Part shown: one piece after another, positions 60,801-64,000 of the stretch | Numbering within the stretch: position 1 is the stretch's first letter | How the letters are laid out: every line of letters starts with the position of its first letter | NCBI RefSeq assembly: GCF_963675165.1 | Contig: NC_087380.1 | Location: 2,285,803-2,349,802, forward strand | Direction of reading: 5' to 3' | DNA: 64,000 nucleotides | Source: Halichondria panicea | Lineage: Eukaryota > Porifera > Demospongiae > Suberitida > Halichondriidae | Notes under the pieces: generated by a model | The model's input: only the letters and a program-made list of their open reading frames with translations | Database searches by the model: none | Told to the model about the DNA's origin: nothing | Made by a program: the position numbers and the translations under genes

Positions 60801-61224
60801 CTGATGAATCAGCTGCTCAGGAGTCGTCAGCCGATGTGGAGACTTACCTAGACCAGTACAAGAACTCAACTCCAATCAGGCCTGGTGAGTCCATGTACAG
60901 GATTATACCCAAAAACACTAGTAAAATCAACCAAAATAGAAACATACATTACAAAAATGGTGTGTGTTGGATAATTCTCTGTTTAGCTATTATTGTAGGC
61001 TTGCAGTATTTAGCATTAATTTTGAGTGCCCTTGACTATAGTGTGTCCAATTAGAGAAAATATACGCTTACCATAAATTAAAACCCACCAACCACACCCA
61101 CCCACCCACCCACACAGGTCAGAATATGGGGGAGTTTGACATGTTTGCCAGCCCTCGTGAGGACGACCGACCGCTCAGACCCTCTCTGGGAGAGTACAAC
61201 TGGGAGGGACAGCAACGGCAGTAA
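45830..61224 (+). CDS. NIDO-AMOP-VWD-EGF-cadherin single-pass receptor
   Basis: Seventeen exons joining in frame to 11,535 nt (3,844 residues plus stop): 45830-45896, 46104-46690, 46749-47075, 47228-47906, 48004-48606, 48757-48999, 50260-50384, 50582-51020, 51232-51357, 51734-51853, 51913-52074, 52175-52303, 52463-59519, 59712-60056, 60247-60457, 60677-60884, 61118-61224. Order: signal peptide (MASARHLHMILLLV...); Gly/Ser/acidic stretch; NIDO (about 46570-47075, APFWTDLDF); AMOP (end of 47228-47906: PCTR.QARRDW, CCYDTDGSL, RPSDDCSNYEPP); VWD (FGDPHF at 48008, then a CG.N..C.LD tail as in mucin-4/SUSD2-type proteins); EGF-like exons including two calcium-binding ones; about 21 cadherin repeats in one exon; one membrane helix (VILIAVVVCGVVVAG...); a basic, Tyr-containing tail. 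Likely a giant adhesion receptor. No classical catenin-binding motif is recognised. Confidence 0.92.
46570..47906 (+). other. NIDO plus AMOP region
   Basis: NIDO: LLPYG at the start, VSSNGLVSF, IIAPFWTDLD and a closing region in exon 47228 (LTFQLVLATDYISMYAFYLY). AMOP: Cys-rich stretch near 47570-47900 with PSCPCTR, ECCYD, RCCENSDRC and RPSDDCSNY. The pair NIDO-AMOP followed by VWD is the arrangement of mucin-4 and SUSD2-like proteins. Confidence 0.88.
48004..48999 (+). other. VWD domain
   Basis: Starts FIFGDPHFQSIDNRNFTFNG, typical of von Willebrand type D. It continues with TRGLLGVFNGDGSDDFTLPN, the usual motif near the end, then a WHLGEEESLFSYG tail and CGSNQACILD. Confidence 0.92.
49000..50259. 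other. Intron of the cadherin gene containing a MITE
   Basis: 1.26-kb intron. No host exon recognised outside the 434-bp MITE at 49621-50054. Phase across the intron (1 to 1) is kept without any further exon. Confidence 0.7.
49621..50054. mobile_element. TA-flanked MITE, copy 3 (434 bp)
   Basis: Starts CCGTATAGCGGGTATAATTC and ends TATACCCGCTATATGG, flanked by TA on both sides. Sub-terminal CGCGAAAATTTAT occurs twice. The longer centre holds an open stretch (49739-50089) with no known domain; it runs past the element end and is unlikely to be a gene. Confidence 0.85.
51232..52303 (+). other. EGF-like exon series of the cadherin gene
   Basis: Four phase 1-1 exons. 51232-51357: DLDECNSTSTNNCSQVC, calcium-binding EGF. 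51734-51853: DVNECFEGDDDCDQIC, calcium-binding EGF. 51913-52074: EGF-like with CTNVNPCDSNTMC. 52175-52303: CTDGIYGYNC, laminin/tenascin-type EGF with NGGTC. The preceding exon (50582-51020) ends in another EGF-like segment (FDVCPDYAVC). Confidence 0.88.
52463..59519 (+). other. Single 7-kb exon with about 21 cadherin repeats
   Basis: One exon of 7,057 nt. Canonical calcium linkers of the DxNDNxP type are seen as DINDNAP, NQNDNAP, DVNDNRP, DINDKKP, DENDVTP, DVNDERP, DLNDNDP, DINDNIP, EPDNDP, DINDNTP and NINDNIP. Between many of them lies a second kind of junction without DxNDN (for example RLRFDENRYLF, TRIEFNETLYSF, EIIFFPTPLYVF). DRE or related acidic motifs occur mid-repeat. The count is by eye and may be off by one or two. 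Confidence 0.9.
59712..61224 (+). other. Membrane helix and cytoplasmic tail of the cadherin receptor
   Basis: After a short stalk, 28 hydrophobic residues begin VILIAVVVCGVVVAGLC, then a basic stop-transfer segment (LKLRKRNEPRPKR). The tail has two basic clusters (RKRKEPRSRRQKSRR; RRKTNVR...RRQSRR), an acidic Tyr site (YETMYDDDD), SYEDL, and ends GEYNWEGQQRQ. These could be kinase, SH2 or trafficking sites; inferred only. Confidence 0.85.
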
Positions 61225-61575
61225 CACATTCAGATGAACACTCTCTTTTCTATGACACTACATGTAAAATATAGTTTGCTGTGTATATATAATTATGTAT
61301 TATTATATGATTTCAATCTCTTCTGTGAATTGTTAAATTTTTGTCCACAATAATGTTAAATATTGAGAAATTGTTTGGTAAAAACCGGTAAACATCACCC
61401 ACATACAAACAACGTATTTCCTTCACAATAATAAATTTATATCACTCAACAAATGTAAACACCTAAACAAGTCTTAATTGGTGTATATAATCTATAATAA
61501 TAATACTCCAGAAATGTGTAACAAAATTGTTCCTAAATTGAGTCATATGAATGTCACATGACGTCGTCTGTGTGA
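61225..61575. other. Convergent 3' ends of the cadherin gene and calreticulin
   Basis: Only 351 bp separate the two stop codons on opposite strands. An AATAAA-type signal (ACAATAATAAATTT, near 61425-61438) is placed for the plus-strand gene. No further gene seen. Confidence 0.5.
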
Positions 61576-63861
<2,286 letters not shown>

Positions 63862-64000
63862 CTGCACGGGAAGGAGGCAACAAAGGTAAAGAGAGTAGAG
63901 TTAATTAAAGCAAAAACCCAAGACATAAAGTACAATGGATGGCATGCACTTGAATCTGAATCAAAATCATGCTTTATCTACACATCTACACCATGTACTA

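Overview
The window looks like nuclear DNA of an early-branching animal, most likely a demosponge. Genes are split into many short exons with GT-AG introns, and the intergenic and intronic DNA is AT-rich. The proteins are metazoan: receptor tyrosine phosphatases, cadherin, calreticulin. Retrotransposons and MITE-like repeats sit in introns. The sponge assignment is an inference from gene style and architecture; no species is claimed.

Layout. (1) 24-6486 (+): 3' part of a receptor-type protein tyrosine phosphatase (RPTP, 'gene A') with sushi and Ig-like ectodomain modules, one transmembrane helix and two PTP domains. (2) 6705-9823 (+): decayed exons resembling the C-terminal end (end of the inter-SH2 region plus C-terminal SH2) of a PI3-kinase p85-type regulatory subunit. 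(3) 10270-34321 (+): complete RPTP 'gene B', whose ectodomain is greatly enlarged by a repeated EGF-EGF-sushi cassette. Its introns carry nested LINEs (14.4-17.4 kb), a 393-bp TIR element (18.3-18.7 kb) and a very young LTR retrotransposon (21765-26818). (4) 34556-36904 (+): second decayed p85-like copy, hit by a LINE fragment and a MITE. (5) 37086-45501 (+): complete RPTP 'gene C' with twelve sushi modules and no EGF or classical Ig domains. (6) 45830-61224 (+): a 17-exon gene for a single-pass receptor of about 3,844 residues with NIDO, AMOP, VWD, EGF and about 21 cadherin repeats. (7) 61576-63861 (-): the last seven exons of calreticulin, convergent with the cadherin gene.

Genes A, B and C come from tandem duplication. 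The cytoplasmic phosphatase halves are nearly the same, while the extracellular halves differ in module number and type. D1 of each has the full catalytic set ([13 protein letters not shown]); D2 of each has lost it in the same way. The p85-like remnant was duplicated with the A/B unit and then decayed separately in each copy. The two most unusual items are the NIDO-AMOP-VWD-cadherin receptor and a Ty3/gypsy-type element whose integrase lies before its reverse transcriptase (Gmr1-like order). I found no rRNA, tRNA or CRISPR.
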